A stretch of DNA of 64,000 nucleotides from Paractinoplanes lichenicola. Its GTDB lineage: Bacteria; Actinomycetota; Actinomycetes; Mycobacteriales; Micromonosporaceae. Positions 7,629 to 15,945 of this stretch are shown in pieces (within the stretch, counting starts at the first letter, position 1; every line of letters begins with the position of its first letter). The notes under the pieces are model-generated. The model was not told the DNA's origin, ran no database searches, and saw nothing but the letters and a program-made list of their open reading frames with translations. The translations under genes and the position numbers were made by a program. The stretch lies in contig NZ_JAENHO010000023.1 of NCBI RefSeq assembly GCF_016785085.1, forward strand, positions 1 through 64,000, written 5' to 3'.

Positions 7629-8447
7629 TCAGGGTTTGCGAGCCACCCCGGCCCAGTAGTAAGCCGCCTCCGGATTGTCGACCGGCTCGTCGGGGCGCCA
7701 GCTCGAAACCGGCACCAAACCCGGTTCGAGCAGCTCCCAGTCGCCGAAGAAGCGTTCGATGTCGGCTCGGGGACGGGCCACCAGTGTCATGCCGGCGTCG
7801 CGGGCCGCGTCGACTGCCTCGTTGACCTCGGTGGGCGCGAAGTCCGCCGTCGGGTGGGTGATCGCGAGCAGGCTGCCCGACGGCATCGCGTCGCGCAGGG
7901 CGGCCACCTTGGACCACGGGTCGTCGTCGTCGGCGATCAGCATCAGGATGGCGATCAGCGTGAGGCCGACCGGCTCGTCGAAGTTGAGTGTGTCGCGCAG
8001 CGTCTTGTCGGTCAGGATCGACTCGGGGTCGCGGATGTCGGCCGAGATGTATTCGCTGCGGCCCTCGTCCGTGCTGATCATCAGGGCGCGCGCGTGGACC
8101 AGGACGATCGGGTCGTTGTCCACATAGACCACGCGGGCCGAGGGGATGATCTGCTGCGCGACCTCGTGCAGGTTGGGCCGGGTCGGGATGCCCGTGCCGA
8201 TGTCGAGGAACTGGTGGATCTTTTCCTTGGACACCAGGTCACGGGCCGCGCGGTGGACGAACTTCCGGTTCTCGCCGGCCATGTAGCGCATGCCGGGGAT
8301 CGCCTTGATCATGGCCTCGCCGACGGCCCGGTCGACCGCGAAGTTGTCTTTGCCGCCGAGCCAGTAGTCGTAGATGCGGGCCGAGTGCGGCACGTTGATG
8401 TTGACGCCGGGCGGCGCGACCTCGGGCACCGGGGGAACCTCGTCCAC
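7629..8447 (-). CDS. SAM-dependent methyltransferase (pfam04672, DUF574 type)
   Basis: 272 residues from a GTG preceded by GAGGAGG; the longest frame starts 9 codons earlier without a site. The family is typical of actinobacteria: SARIYDYWLGGKDNFAVDRAV near the start, FLDIGTGIPT (SAM-binding loop, with the DIGTG glycines), VVYVDNDPIVLVHARAL and a C-terminal WRP...YYWAGVARK end. Substrates of this family are unknown; they are often encoded next to XRE or GGDEF genes. A diguanylate cyclase lies immediately upstream on the same strand, about 110 bp apart, so they may share a promoter. Confidence 0.9.
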   Translation of the reverse strand: MDEVPPVPEVAPPGVNINVPHSARIYDYWLGGKDNFAVDRAVGEAMIKAIPGMRYMAGENRKFVHRAARDLVSKEKIHQFLDIGTGIPTRPNLHEVAQQIIPSARVVYVDNDPIVLVHARALMISTDEGRSEYISADIRDPESILTDKTLRDTLNFDEPVGLTLIAILMLIADDDDPWSKVAALRDAMPSGSLLAITHPTADFAPTEVNEAVDAARDAGMTLVARPRADIERFFGDWELLEPGLVPVSSWRPDEPVDNPEAAYYWAGVARKP

Positions 8448-8559
8448 GCGTCCGCCTCCTCGTCCGACCCGCACAGAGCCGTCTGTCCGTCAGTCGACCA
8501 AGCCTAACCGCCCCAGACGATCAAATTCAGACCGCTCACTGACGAGAGGAAGTCGCTGG

Positions 8560-10170
8560 TCAGGCGGCGGAGGCCCGATCTCGGTACGAACGGGTCCTAT
8601 CCGGACCGGGCACTCCGCACACGACCTGGTTGCGGCCGCCGTGCTTCGCCGCGTACAGGTTGCGGTCGGCTGTGGACAACAGGCCGGGCTGCGTACGGGA
8701 TTCGGCCTCGCTGACCCCGGCCACGCCGATGCTGACCGTGACCGGCAGCCCGTGGGTGATGCCGGCCCAGTCGTAGGCGCGGACGGCTCGGCGAATGCCG
8801 TCGATCTCGTGGCCGGCCCGGGAGGCGGGGCAGCCGGGCAGCACCATGAGGAACTCCTCGCCACCCATCCGGGCGACGAACCCGTCGGCGCTCACGACCG
8901 CCAGCTCCGTCTCGAGCAGCTTGGCCACCTGCACCAGCACCTGGTCGCCGACGTCGTGCGAGAGCTGGTCGTTGATCCGCTTGAAGTGGTCGAGGTCGAC
9001 GATGGCCACGGTCAGGTCGGGGTCGGTGTCGATCAGCCGGGGCAGCTGCTCGTCGAGGTAGCGCCGGTTGCGCAGGCCGGTCAGCGGGTCGCGCCGGGCC
9101 TGCTCGCGGAAGCGCTCGGCCTCCTGCCGGGCCTCGGCCGTCTCGAACATCGCCTGCCGGGTGCGGGCCTGGGCCTCGCGCTGGCTGGACTGCAGCACCT
9201 TGTACGCCGCGAAGAAGACCTTGTGAGCCTCGTACGCCTCGGCGAACTCGCGCCGGGCGGCGTGCAGCTCGGCCTGCTCCTGGTGGGTCTGCACGAGGAA
9301 GTGGCCGAGCTCGCGGTCGGTGCAGAGCCGTCGTGACTCGTCGAGGCTGGCTTGGGCCCGCTCGTACGCCCCGAGGCCGCGCTGGGCCCGGGCCAGGTTG
9401 AGCAGGTATTCGGGCATGGCGTCGGCGTCGTGCCGGCGCATCGACCGATACTTCTCGATGGAGGCCTGCATGGTCTGCTCGGCCGCCGCGTAGTGCCCGT
9501 TGCTCATCTCGATGGCACCGATGGTGTCGAGCACCGTGGCGTCGAGCTCGTAGCCGTATTTGTCGGAGAGCGCGCGCAGCCTGTTCGCGACCTGGTCGGC
9601 CAGCTCGAAGTTGCCGGCCGCGTGCTCCGAATAGGCGTAGTTGTTGAGCACGTAGAGCAGCAGGAAGGGCCGGTCGAGCTCGACCGTGAGCCGCTCGGCC
9701 TGGGCGAACCGCTCGCGGGCGGGCTCCATCGAGCCGGCGAAGGCCAGCGAGTCGGCCAGCTTGGCCCGGTGCCAGATCCGCATGAAGTCGGTGGCGGTCT
9801 CGTCGAGCAGCTCGACGCTGCGGACGGCGTGCTCGAGGCTCTGCGCGGCGTCGCCGAGGTGGCGGTGGATGGCCGCCCAGACGAGGTGGGTGCGGGCGGT
9901 CAGCTGGCGGGCGCCGTGGTCGACCGCCCACTGGTGGATGTGCCACATGCGCTGCGCGGCCTCGGCGACGTCGCCGGCGCGCATCCGCATGTTGACCTGG
10001 CAGAGCCGGGCGCGGGTGACGAGCAGCTCGTCACCGAGCAGGCGAGCCTGCCGCTCGTAGCGCTGGGCCAGGTCGAGCGTGGGGGCGGCATCCCAGTGGA
10101 TCTCGTCTTCGAGCTCGAGGAGGGCGGCGTGCAACCTCTCCGCGTCGAGCACTTCCCGGTCGTGATCCAC
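8560..10170 (-). CDS. Cytoplasmic TPR-GGDEF diguanylate cyclase
   Basis: 536 residues from a GTG seven bases after AAAGGGGG. The first 330 residues are all-helical with TPR-like repeats, followed by a probable coiled coil (about 330-365) and a GGDEF domain starting at RDPLTGLRNRRYLDEQL. The active-site signature is GGEEF, which is compatible with GTP cyclisation to c-di-GMP. The product-inhibition I-site RxxD expected nine residues upstream of it is absent (SADG instead). No membrane helix is seen, so it is probably cytoplasmic and controlled by protein binding through the TPR part. In Streptomyces-like actinobacteria c-di-GMP governs development. Confidence 0.9.
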   Translation of the reverse strand: MDHDREVLDAERLHAALLELEDEIHWDAAPTLDLAQRYERQARLLGDELLVTRARLCQVNMRMRAGDVAEAAQRMWHIHQWAVDHGARQLTARTHLVWAAIHRHLGDAAQSLEHAVRSVELLDETATDFMRIWHRAKLADSLAFAGSMEPARERFAQAERLTVELDRPFLLLYVLNNYAYSEHAAGNFELADQVANRLRALSDKYGYELDATVLDTIGAIEMSNGHYAAAEQTMQASIEKYRSMRRHDADAMPEYLLNLARAQRGLGAYERAQASLDESRRLCTDRELGHFLVQTHQEQAELHAARREFAEAYEAHKVFFAAYKVLQSSQREAQARTRQAMFETAEARQEAERFREQARRDPLTGLRNRRYLDEQLPRLIDTDPDLTVAIVDLDHFKRINDQLSHDVGDQVLVQVAKLLETELAVVSADGFVARMGGEEFLMVLPGCPASRAGHEIDGIRRAVRAYDWAGITHGLPVTVSIGVAGVSEAESRTQPGLLSTADRNLYAAKHGGRNQVVCGVPGPDRTRSYRDRASAA

Positions 10171-10341
10171 GTGGCCAACCCCCTTTCGCTTCTGGGCCAC
10201 TGATCGACAGCGTCGCCCGTCGGTTGAGGGATTCCGCCATGATCAGCGCTCTGCTTCCGAAGGTTAGCTCTCGGTAAGGCCGTGAGCCTATGGTCACAGA
10301 CGTGAGCAATGTCGCCACAGAAGGTCACATAGACCACACAA

Positions 10342-10371
10342 GGGCGGCGCCCGCCGAAGCGGACGCCGCCC
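10342..10371 (-). terminator. Strong hairpin with UUCG tetraloop after the MFS gene
   Basis: On the minus strand GGGCGGCG-UCCGC-UUCG-GCGGG-CGCCGCCC folds into a 13-bp stem (one U-G pair) with a UUCG tetraloop, immediately after the stop of the transporter gene at 10381. It has no long T run on its 3' side, but the very stable stem supports termination or mRNA protection. Confidence 0.7.
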
Positions 10372-10380
10372 AAAAAGCTG

Positions 10381-11961
10381 TCAGCGGCTCAGCGCCGCAA
10401 CCGGCTCCTCCTCGGTCACCGCGGCCGGGGCCACGTCGACGGTCGAGCGCAGCGCGGTCGGGCGCATGAGCAGCGCGGCCACCACGCCGATCACCGCGAT
10501 CGCCGCGCTGATCAGGAAGATGTGCCCGGTCGCGTCACCGTAGGCGGCCCGCACGATGTGCTGGATCGAGTCGGGCAGGGCAGCCAGGTTGAGCGTGCTG
10601 CCGCCGCCCGTGCTGCCGGCCGGCACCCCGGCGTTGGCCAGGTCGTGAGTGATCTGGTCGCTGACCCGGCGGGCCAGCACCGCGCCCAGCACCGAGACGC
10701 CGATCGTGCCGCCGAGCGAGCGGAAGAACGCCACCGTCGAGCTGGCCGCGCCGATGTCCTTGAGTGAGACCGTGTTCTGTACCGAGAGCACGAGGTTCTG
10801 CATCGACATGCCGACGCCCGCGCCGACCAGGGCCATCGCCACACCGACGTACCAAAGCGGGGTCTCGTGGTCGAGGAAGGAGAGCATGGCGAAACCGATC
10901 ACGAGCACGATCGTCCCGGCCACGATGTACGGCTTGATCCGGCCGGTCTTGGTGATCATGCGGCCCGAGACCGTCGACGAGACCAGGATGCCGGCCATCA
11001 TCGGGATCGTCAGCAGGCCCGCCTCGGTGGGGCTGTAGCCGCGGCCGATCTGGAAGTACTGCCCCAGGAAGACCGCGCCGCCGAACATCGCCATGCCGAC
11101 CGCGAGGCTCGCGATGATCGACAGGGCCGTGCCGCGCTGCTTGACGATGTCGAGCGGGACCACCGGCTCGGCGACCCGGGACTCGACCCAGACCGCGGCG
11201 GCCAGCAGGGCCAGGCCGGGGCCGACCATGGCCAGGGTCTGCCACGAGATCCAGGCGAAGTTGCTGTCGACGAACGAGACCCAGACGAGCAGGACACTGA
11301 CGCCCGCGGCGATCAGGGCGGCGCCGAGATAGTCGATCTTGACGTTGGCCCGGCGGATGACCTCGAGGTTGAGCGTCTTCTGCAGCACGACCAGGGCGAT
11401 CACGGCGATCGGGGCGCCGATGAAGAAGCACCAGCGCCAGCCGAGCCAGTCGGTGTCGACGATCAGGCCGCCCAGCAGCGGGCCGCCGACCGTGGCCAGG
11501 GCCATCACGCCGCCGAGGTAGCCGTTGTAGCGGCCGCGCTCGCGGGGCGGGATCATCGCGGCGATCGCGACCTGCACCAGGGCCTGCACGCCACCCATGC
11601 CGAGACCCTGGAACGCGCGGGCGGCGATCAGCTGACCGGCGGTCTGCGAGAAGCCGGCGATGATCGAGCCGAGGACGAACACCACGATCGAGATCTGGAC
11701 CAGGAGCTTCTTGCTGTAGAGGTCGGCCAGCTTGCCCCAGATCGGGGTGGAGGCCGTGGCGGTCAGCAGGGTGGCGGTGACGACCCAGGTGTACTGCGTC
11801 TGGCTGCCGTCGAGGGCGCCGATGATCTTGGGTAGTGCCGTGGAGACGATGGTCGAGCTGGCCATCGCGACAAAGAGCACCAGCAGGAGGCCGGAGAGGG
11901 CCTCCATGATCTGGCGGTGGGACATGGCGCCCGGGCGGGTGCCGACGGTATTGGCGCTCAT
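10381..11961 (-). CDS. MFS multidrug efflux transporter (DHA2, 14 helices)
   Basis: 526 residues from ATG with AGAAGG upstream (MSANTVGTRPG); the in-frame ATG 13 codons earlier has no site. It shows the DHA2/EmrB-QacA layout with about 14 hydrophobic helices, motif A-like GKLADLYSKK, motif C-like GPLLGGLI after helix 4, and the antiporter motif around residue 150. Such pumps exchange drugs for protons. It is divergent from a TetR gene (12077), with an imperfect palindrome between them, so it is probably repressed by that regulator and induced by its substrate. Specificity cannot be told. Confidence 0.92.
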   Translation of the reverse strand: MSANTVGTRPGAMSHRQIMEALSGLLLVLFVAMASSTIVSTALPKIIGALDGSQTQYTWVVTATLLTATASTPIWGKLADLYSKKLLVQISIVVFVLGSIIAGFSQTAGQLIAARAFQGLGMGGVQALVQVAIAAMIPPRERGRYNGYLGGVMALATVGGPLLGGLIVDTDWLGWRWCFFIGAPIAVIALVVLQKTLNLEVIRRANVKIDYLGAALIAAGVSVLLVWVSFVDSNFAWISWQTLAMVGPGLALLAAAVWVESRVAEPVVPLDIVKQRGTALSIIASLAVGMAMFGGAVFLGQYFQIGRGYSPTEAGLLTIPMMAGILVSSTVSGRMITKTGRIKPYIVAGTIVLVIGFAMLSFLDHETPLWYVGVAMALVGAGVGMSMQNLVLSVQNTVSLKDIGAASSTVAFFRSLGGTIGVSVLGAVLARRVSDQITHDLANAGVPAGSTGGGSTLNLAALPDSIQHIVRAAYGDATGHIFLISAAIAVIGVVAALLMRPTALRSTVDVAPAAVTEEEPVAALSR

Positions 11962-12013
11962 GCGCGCGGCCTTCTCTCTAGGAGCAAGTAGATGCTTCAT
12001 ACAACTATCTAGA

Positions 12014-12036
12014 AAGCTTGCCTATTGCGCAAGTTT
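12014..12036. promoter_or_regulatory. Probable TetR operator between efflux gene and regulator
   Basis: Imperfect palindrome AAGCTTGC-ctattgc-GCAAGTTT with 7 of 8 matching pairs, centred between the divergent starts 11961 and 12077. It overlaps the likely -35 region (TTGCGC on the minus strand) of the transporter. Position and symmetry are seen; binding is inferred. Confidence 0.55.
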
Positions 12037-12076
12037 GCTCTTTGAGAAGGGAATCACACGCCGGTACCCTCATGGC

Positions 12077-12673
12077 ATGAGCACGACTGCCGAGCCCGGG
12101 CTGCGCGAGCGCAAGAAGGCCGCGACCCGGCAGGCCCTGCATGCGGCCGCGATGCGACTGGCGATCGAGCACGGCTTCGACCGCGTCACGGTGGAGGCGG
12201 TCGCCGACGAGGCCGGGGTCTCCCGGCGTACGTTCTCGAACTACTTCGGCAGCAAGGAAGAGGCGCTGCTCTATGGCGAGCGCCAGCGCATCACCCTGCT
12301 GATCGAGCAGGTGCGGGCGCGGCCGGCCGCCGAGACGACGTGGGCGGCGCTCACCGCGGCCGCCGAGCAGTTCTATCTCAAGCTGGGCGATCTCGACCCG
12401 CACTGGGTGGCCCAATCCCGTCTCGTACGGGCTCAGCCCGCGCTCGTGGCGGCGCAGGTGCAGACGTTCGCGGCGCTCGAGCGCGACCTGTCGGCCGAGA
12501 TCGCCGCTCGCTCCGGGGACGACCCGGGCAGCGTACGGGTGAAGATGACCTCGGCTGTGTTCCTGGCGTCCCTGCGGGTGGGGCTGCACATCTGGCTCGA
12601 CAAGCCGCCCGGGACGAACCTGTGGGAGCTGGTCTCGGCAACGCTGGCCGAGGCGCGCCGAGGGTTTGCGTAA
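12077..12673 (+). CDS. TetR-family repressor of the adjacent efflux pump
   Basis: 198 residues. The N-terminal TetR helix-turn-helix is clear: RKKAATRQALHAAAMRLAIE, VTVEAVADEAGVSRRTFSNYF, GSKEEALLYG. The C-terminal ligand domain has no recognised signature. The ATG start has no good ribosome binding site, so weak translation or a leaderless transcript is possible. The divergent arrangement with the DHA2 pump is classical for local repression relieved by the pump substrate. Confidence 0.9.
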   Translation: MSTTAEPGLRERKKAATRQALHAAAMRLAIEHGFDRVTVEAVADEAGVSRRTFSNYFGSKEEALLYGERQRITLLIEQVRARPAAETTWAALTAAAEQFYLKLGDLDPHWVAQSRLVRAQPALVAAQVQTFAALERDLSAEIAARSGDDPGSVRVKMTSAVFLASLRVGLHIWLDKPPGTNLWELVSATLAEARRGFA

Positions 12674-12676
12674 AAC

Positions 12677-12716
12677 GGCGCGACTCCGGGTGGGGGCCCG
12701 GAGTCGCGCCTATTTT
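12677..12716. terminator. Bidirectional terminator between tetR and chitinase gene
   Basis: Perfect 14-bp inverted repeat GGCGCGACTCCGGG (12677-12690) and CCCGGAGTCGCGCC (12697-12710), six-base loop. It is followed by TATTTT on the plus strand and preceded by AAAA, giving TTTT on the minus strand, so it serves both convergent genes. Confidence 0.9.
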
Positions 12717-12744
12717 GGGGATGGAAGAAGGCAAGTCAGGTGGG

Positions 12745-14151
12745 TCAGCCGGTGAAACCGGCGAAGATCTTGCTGTAGTCGAACGGCGACTGGGTCACGT
12801 TGGTGCACTGGAAGAGCGCGCCGTTGCAGGCGTTCTTGTCGCGGTTGGCCTCCCAGTAGGAGACGAACCCGATGTGGTTCTGGTTGGCGAAGGCGACCAG
12901 GTCGCGCGCGTCGGCCAGGCCGAAGACGCCCTGGTCGTCGTTGACGCCGATCATCGGGGTGACGCCGACCATCTGGAACGCGGCCGCGTCGCTGTTGCCG
13001 TAGATCGACTTGAGCTGGTCCTTCGTGGACTTGACGGCCTGGATCGCCAGGTTGCCGTAGTCCTGCCCGGCCCGGCCGTAGTCCATCGCCATGATGTTGA
13101 CCAGGTCGAGGTCGACGCCCGCGTTCTTGGCCGAGCGCACCACGTTGAGGCCGTCCGCGGTCAGGCCCTCGGGCAGCACCGGCAGGGTCAGCGAGATCTT
13201 CAGGCCCGGGTTGGCCTTCTGCAGCGCGGCCAGCGCGGTCGAGCGGCGGGCGATCGTGGTCGGGTCGGCCACCGCGGCGCCCTCGATGTCGAGGTCGATG
13301 TATTTGAGGTCGTACGCCGAGACGACCGCCTGATATTCGGCCTGGAGCGCGGCGACGCTGGTGCAGGCCTGGGCGAGCTCGACGCCGGTGGCACCGCCGA
13401 ACGAGACCTTCACGTCGCCGCCGCCCGCCCGTACGGCGTTGATCTGGTCGGCGAACTGCTTGGCCCGCGGGTCGAACGCGGCGAACCAGCTCGCCTTGCA
13501 GCCGGCGCTGGTGACGAAGGCCAGGCTGAAGGACTTGACGTTGCCGCTCCGGCCGAGCTGGGCGAGCGTGGTCGAGCCGTTCGAGAGCAGACCCATGTCC
13601 ACGTACGGGGCCACGAGCACCCGGTTCGACGAGGCCGGCGGAGTTGTGACCGGTGGAGTGGTCGCAGGCGGGTTAGTGGTCGGCGCGGTTGTCGGCGGCT
13701 TGGTCGGCGCCGTGGTCGGCGGAACCGTGGTGGCGCCGCCGCAGGACGCGCCGTTGATCGTGCAGCTGGTCGGGGCCCCGCTGCCGTTGACGATGAAGCC
13801 GAACTCCGCCTTCGCGCCGGGAGCGATCGTCGGGGCGTACGCGGGATTCTTGGCCGTCGCGACCCCGCCCGAGGCGGTGATCGTGGTGTCCCAGAAGCTG
13901 CCCAGCTTGGCGCTCGCCGGCAGGCCGAACACGAGCTGCCAGCCGTTGACCGCCGCGCCGGTGCCGTTGGAGATCGTGTAGTGCGCCTGATACCCGGTGC
14001 CCCAGTCGCTGTCCTTGCTGAACGTGGCGGTGAGGGCGCCCGCGGCCTTCGTCGTCGGGTTGGTGGCCGCGACTGCCGCGCCGACACCGCCGGCCACGGC
14101 GACGACCGCCGCCGAGGCGTAGATGGCCAAGCGCAGACGGCTCCGTTGCAT
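12745..14151 (-). CDS. Secreted GH18 chitinase with N-terminal CBM2
   Basis: 468 residues. A Sec signal peptide (RLRLAIYASAAVVAVAGGV, cleavage near AVAA) leads into a carbohydrate-binding module family 2 (about 35-135; FSKDSDWGTGYQAHYTI, NGWQLVF), a Thr/Pro linker (about 143-175) and a glycoside hydrolase 18 barrel. The catalytic signature is YIDLDIEG, with the last Glu as acid/base. Substrates would be chitin or related beta-1,4-GlcNAc polymers outside the cell. The ATG follows GGAG. The last pairs of Cys (ACN...QC) may form disulfides. It is a single-gene unit. Confidence 0.92.
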   Translation of the reverse strand: MQRSRLRLAIYASAAVVAVAGGVGAAVAATNPTTKAAGALTATFSKDSDWGTGYQAHYTISNGTGAAVNGWQLVFGLPASAKLGSFWDTTITASGGVATAKNPAYAPTIAPGAKAEFGFIVNGSGAPTSCTINGASCGGATTVPPTTAPTKPPTTAPTTNPPATTPPVTTPPASSNRVLVAPYVDMGLLSNGSTTLAQLGRSGNVKSFSLAFVTSAGCKASWFAAFDPRAKQFADQINAVRAGGGDVKVSFGGATGVELAQACTSVAALQAEYQAVVSAYDLKYIDLDIEGAAVADPTTIARRSTALAALQKANPGLKISLTLPVLPEGLTADGLNVVRSAKNAGVDLDLVNIMAMDYGRAGQDYGNLAIQAVKSTKDQLKSIYGNSDAAAFQMVGVTPMIGVNDDQGVFGLADARDLVAFANQNHIGFVSYWEANRDKNACNGALFQCTNVTQSPFDYSKIFAGFTG

Positions 14152-14226
14152 GGGTGACTCCGATCGAAGGCGATTCGAGCGAAATCAGTCTTGGCCGCGG
14201 CGCGTTAAACAGTCTTGCGAACAGCC

Positions 14227-14793
14227 TTAAACATCCTTAAAAACCTGCAACCCTTCCAGTACGAGGGAGAGGTAGCGCCGCCACGCGCCGGGGTCGGCCG
14301 AGGAGCGCAGCACCCCGGCGTTTGCGCGCATGAGCAGGCTGATGTCCTGCCGGGCGAAGTCGGCGCGGAGCCGGCCCGCGGCCTGGGCCCGGCGGATCAC
14401 CTCGGTGGCGCCGCGCTGGGCGGTCGCGAGCAGGCCGGCCAGCCGCTCGTCGTCGTCGAACCCGCTGGTCACGAGCAGCTCGGACAGGCCTCGGTCGGTC
14501 GCCTGGATCTCGAACAGGCTCGTCAGATAGGCCGCGAAGCCGGCCCACGGGTCGGGCTCGGCCAGGGCGGACTCGGCCAGTTCGACATAGCCGGTCATCT
14601 GCCCCGCGAAGACCTCGGCGATCAGGTCGCGGCGGGTCGGGAAGCGCCGATACAGGGTGGCGTTGCCGACCCCGGCCCGGCGCGCGATCTCGTCGAGCGA
14701 CGCGTCCAGGCCGTGCTCGGCGAAGACGTCGCGGGCCGCGGTGATCAGCGCGGCCCGGTTACGCTGCGCGTCCGCGCGCAGTCGATCGGCCAT
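14227..14793 (-). CDS. TetR-family regulator
   Basis: 188 residues from ATG (MADRLRADAQRNRAAL); the longer frame would overlap the divergent promoter. Helix-turn-helix: ALITAARDVFAEHGLDASLD, IARRAGVGNATLYRRFPTR. The C-terminal domain resembles the SCO4008-type/SbtR-like TetR group found in actinobacteria, without a known ligand. It is divergent from the dienelactone hydrolase gene with only 59 bp between starts, so it probably controls that gene and itself. No clear ribosome binding site is seen. Confidence 0.88.
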   Translation of the reverse strand: MADRLRADAQRNRAALITAARDVFAEHGLDASLDEIARRAGVGNATLYRRFPTRRDLIAEVFAGQMTGYVELAESALAEPDPWAGFAAYLTSLFEIQATDRGLSELLVTSGFDDDERLAGLLATAQRGATEVIRRAQAAGRLRADFARQDISLLMRANAGVLRSSADPGAWRRYLSLVLEGLQVFKDV

Positions 14794-14852
14794 GGGTGAC
14801 AGGGTATTACGGCACCGGGGATTCATCCCCATTTGGTGCTACGGTCGCGCCC

Positions 14853-15587
14853 ATGCAGACCACTACCGTGCAGATCCCCGCGGCGGACGGGACGGCCGAC
14901 GCCTACCTGGTGCGGCCCGACGGCGACGGCCCGTTCCCGGGCGTTCTGTTCTTCATGGACGCGTTCGGGCTGCGCCCGCGCATCGCCGAGATGGCCGAGC
15001 GGATCGCCGAACGCGGGTTCGTCGTGCTGGCGCCCAACATCCTCTACCGCGGCGGGCCGTCGCCGCTGGTCTCGCCGGAGGAGCTGGCCGACAACGAGAA
15101 GCGGGGCGCCGCGTTCGGCCGGCTCATGCCGATGATCCAGCAGCTCACCGCGGACCGGGTCGCCGCCGATACCAGCGCCTATCTGGAGACCCTGAACACC
15201 GAGGGACCGGTGCTGGCCGTCGGTTACTGCATGGGTGGCCGCAACGCGCTGGTGGCGGCCGAGCGGCACCCCGACCGGATCACGACAGTGGCCAGCTTCC
15301 ACGCCGGCGGCGTCGTCACCGACCAGCCGGACAGCCCGCACCTGGGCGTCGGGTCGCTGCGCGGCGAGGTCTACTTCGCACACGCCGACAACGACCGGTC
15401 GATGACCCCCGAGCAGATCAAGACCTTCGAGAGCGCGCTCGACGAGGCCGGCGTGACCTACACGTCCGAGGTCTACGCCGGGGCGCCGCACGGGTTCACG
15501 ATGTCGGACACCGCGATGTACGACCGCGAGGCCGAGCAGCGGCACTGGGTCGCCCTGTTCGCGCTGCTCGACCGATTCAAGGGTTAG
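14853..15587 (+). CDS. Dienelactone hydrolase family protein
   Basis: 244 residues, alpha/beta hydrolase of the DLH family. Nucleophile Cys in GYCMGGRNAL, acid Asp in AHADNDRS and His in APHGFTM form the Cys-Asp-His triad. It hydrolyses dienelactones or related esters in the cytoplasm; the actual substrate is unknown. It is divergent from a TetR gene that probably represses it. Its stop overlaps the convergent SnoaL-like gene by 4 bp. Confidence 0.9.
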   Translation: MQTTTVQIPAADGTADAYLVRPDGDGPFPGVLFFMDAFGLRPRIAEMAERIAERGFVVLAPNILYRGGPSPLVSPEELADNEKRGAAFGRLMPMIQQLTADRVAADTSAYLETLNTEGPVLAVGYCMGGRNALVAAERHPDRITTVASFHAGGVVTDQPDSPHLGVGSLRGEVYFAHADNDRSMTPEQIKTFESALDEAGVTYTSEVYAGAPHGFTMSDTAMYDREAEQRHWVALFALLDRFKG

Positions 15588-15934
15588 TTCGCGTACAGGC
15601 CCGGGAAGAAACGGTCGGTCGCGGTCACGTCGTAGACCTGGCGCACCTCGGTGATCCGGCCGTCCGCGATGGTCAGGAACTCCACCATCCTGGCGGTGCC
15701 GAACGGCGCTCGCAGGTCGTAGACGAGCGCGGCGCCGTCGTCGGCCCGGGTCTGCCCGACCAGGGTCACGTCGTCGGCGAAGACCGCGATCCGGTGCAGC
15801 ACCTGCACCAGCTCCTCGTCGTCGACCGGCGCGTCCAGGTTCCATTCGATCTCGGCGTCCGGCGCCAGCAGCTGCCGCACCGCGATCCGGTCGTCGCTGG
15901 TCCACGAGCGGGTCCAGAAGGACGCGACGTCCAT
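15584..15934 (-). CDS. SnoaL-like (NTF2 fold) small protein
   Basis: 116 residues from ATG after AAGGAGG. The pattern MDVASFWTRSWTSDDRIAVRQLLAPDAEIEWN, LVQVLHRIAVFADDVTLV and FLTIADGRITEVRQVYD is that of the NTF2-like/SnoaL fold, used as small enzymes or ligand binders. No catalytic residue can be assigned. It lies 11 bp after the epimerase-like gene and is surely in one transcript with it. Confidence 0.8.
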   Translation of the reverse strand: MDVASFWTRSWTSDDRIAVRQLLAPDAEIEWNLDAPVDDEELVQVLHRIAVFADDVTLVGQTRADDGAALVYDLRAPFGTARMVEFLTIADGRITEVRQVYDVTATDRFFPGLYAN

Positions 15935-15945
15935 CGTTTCCTCCT

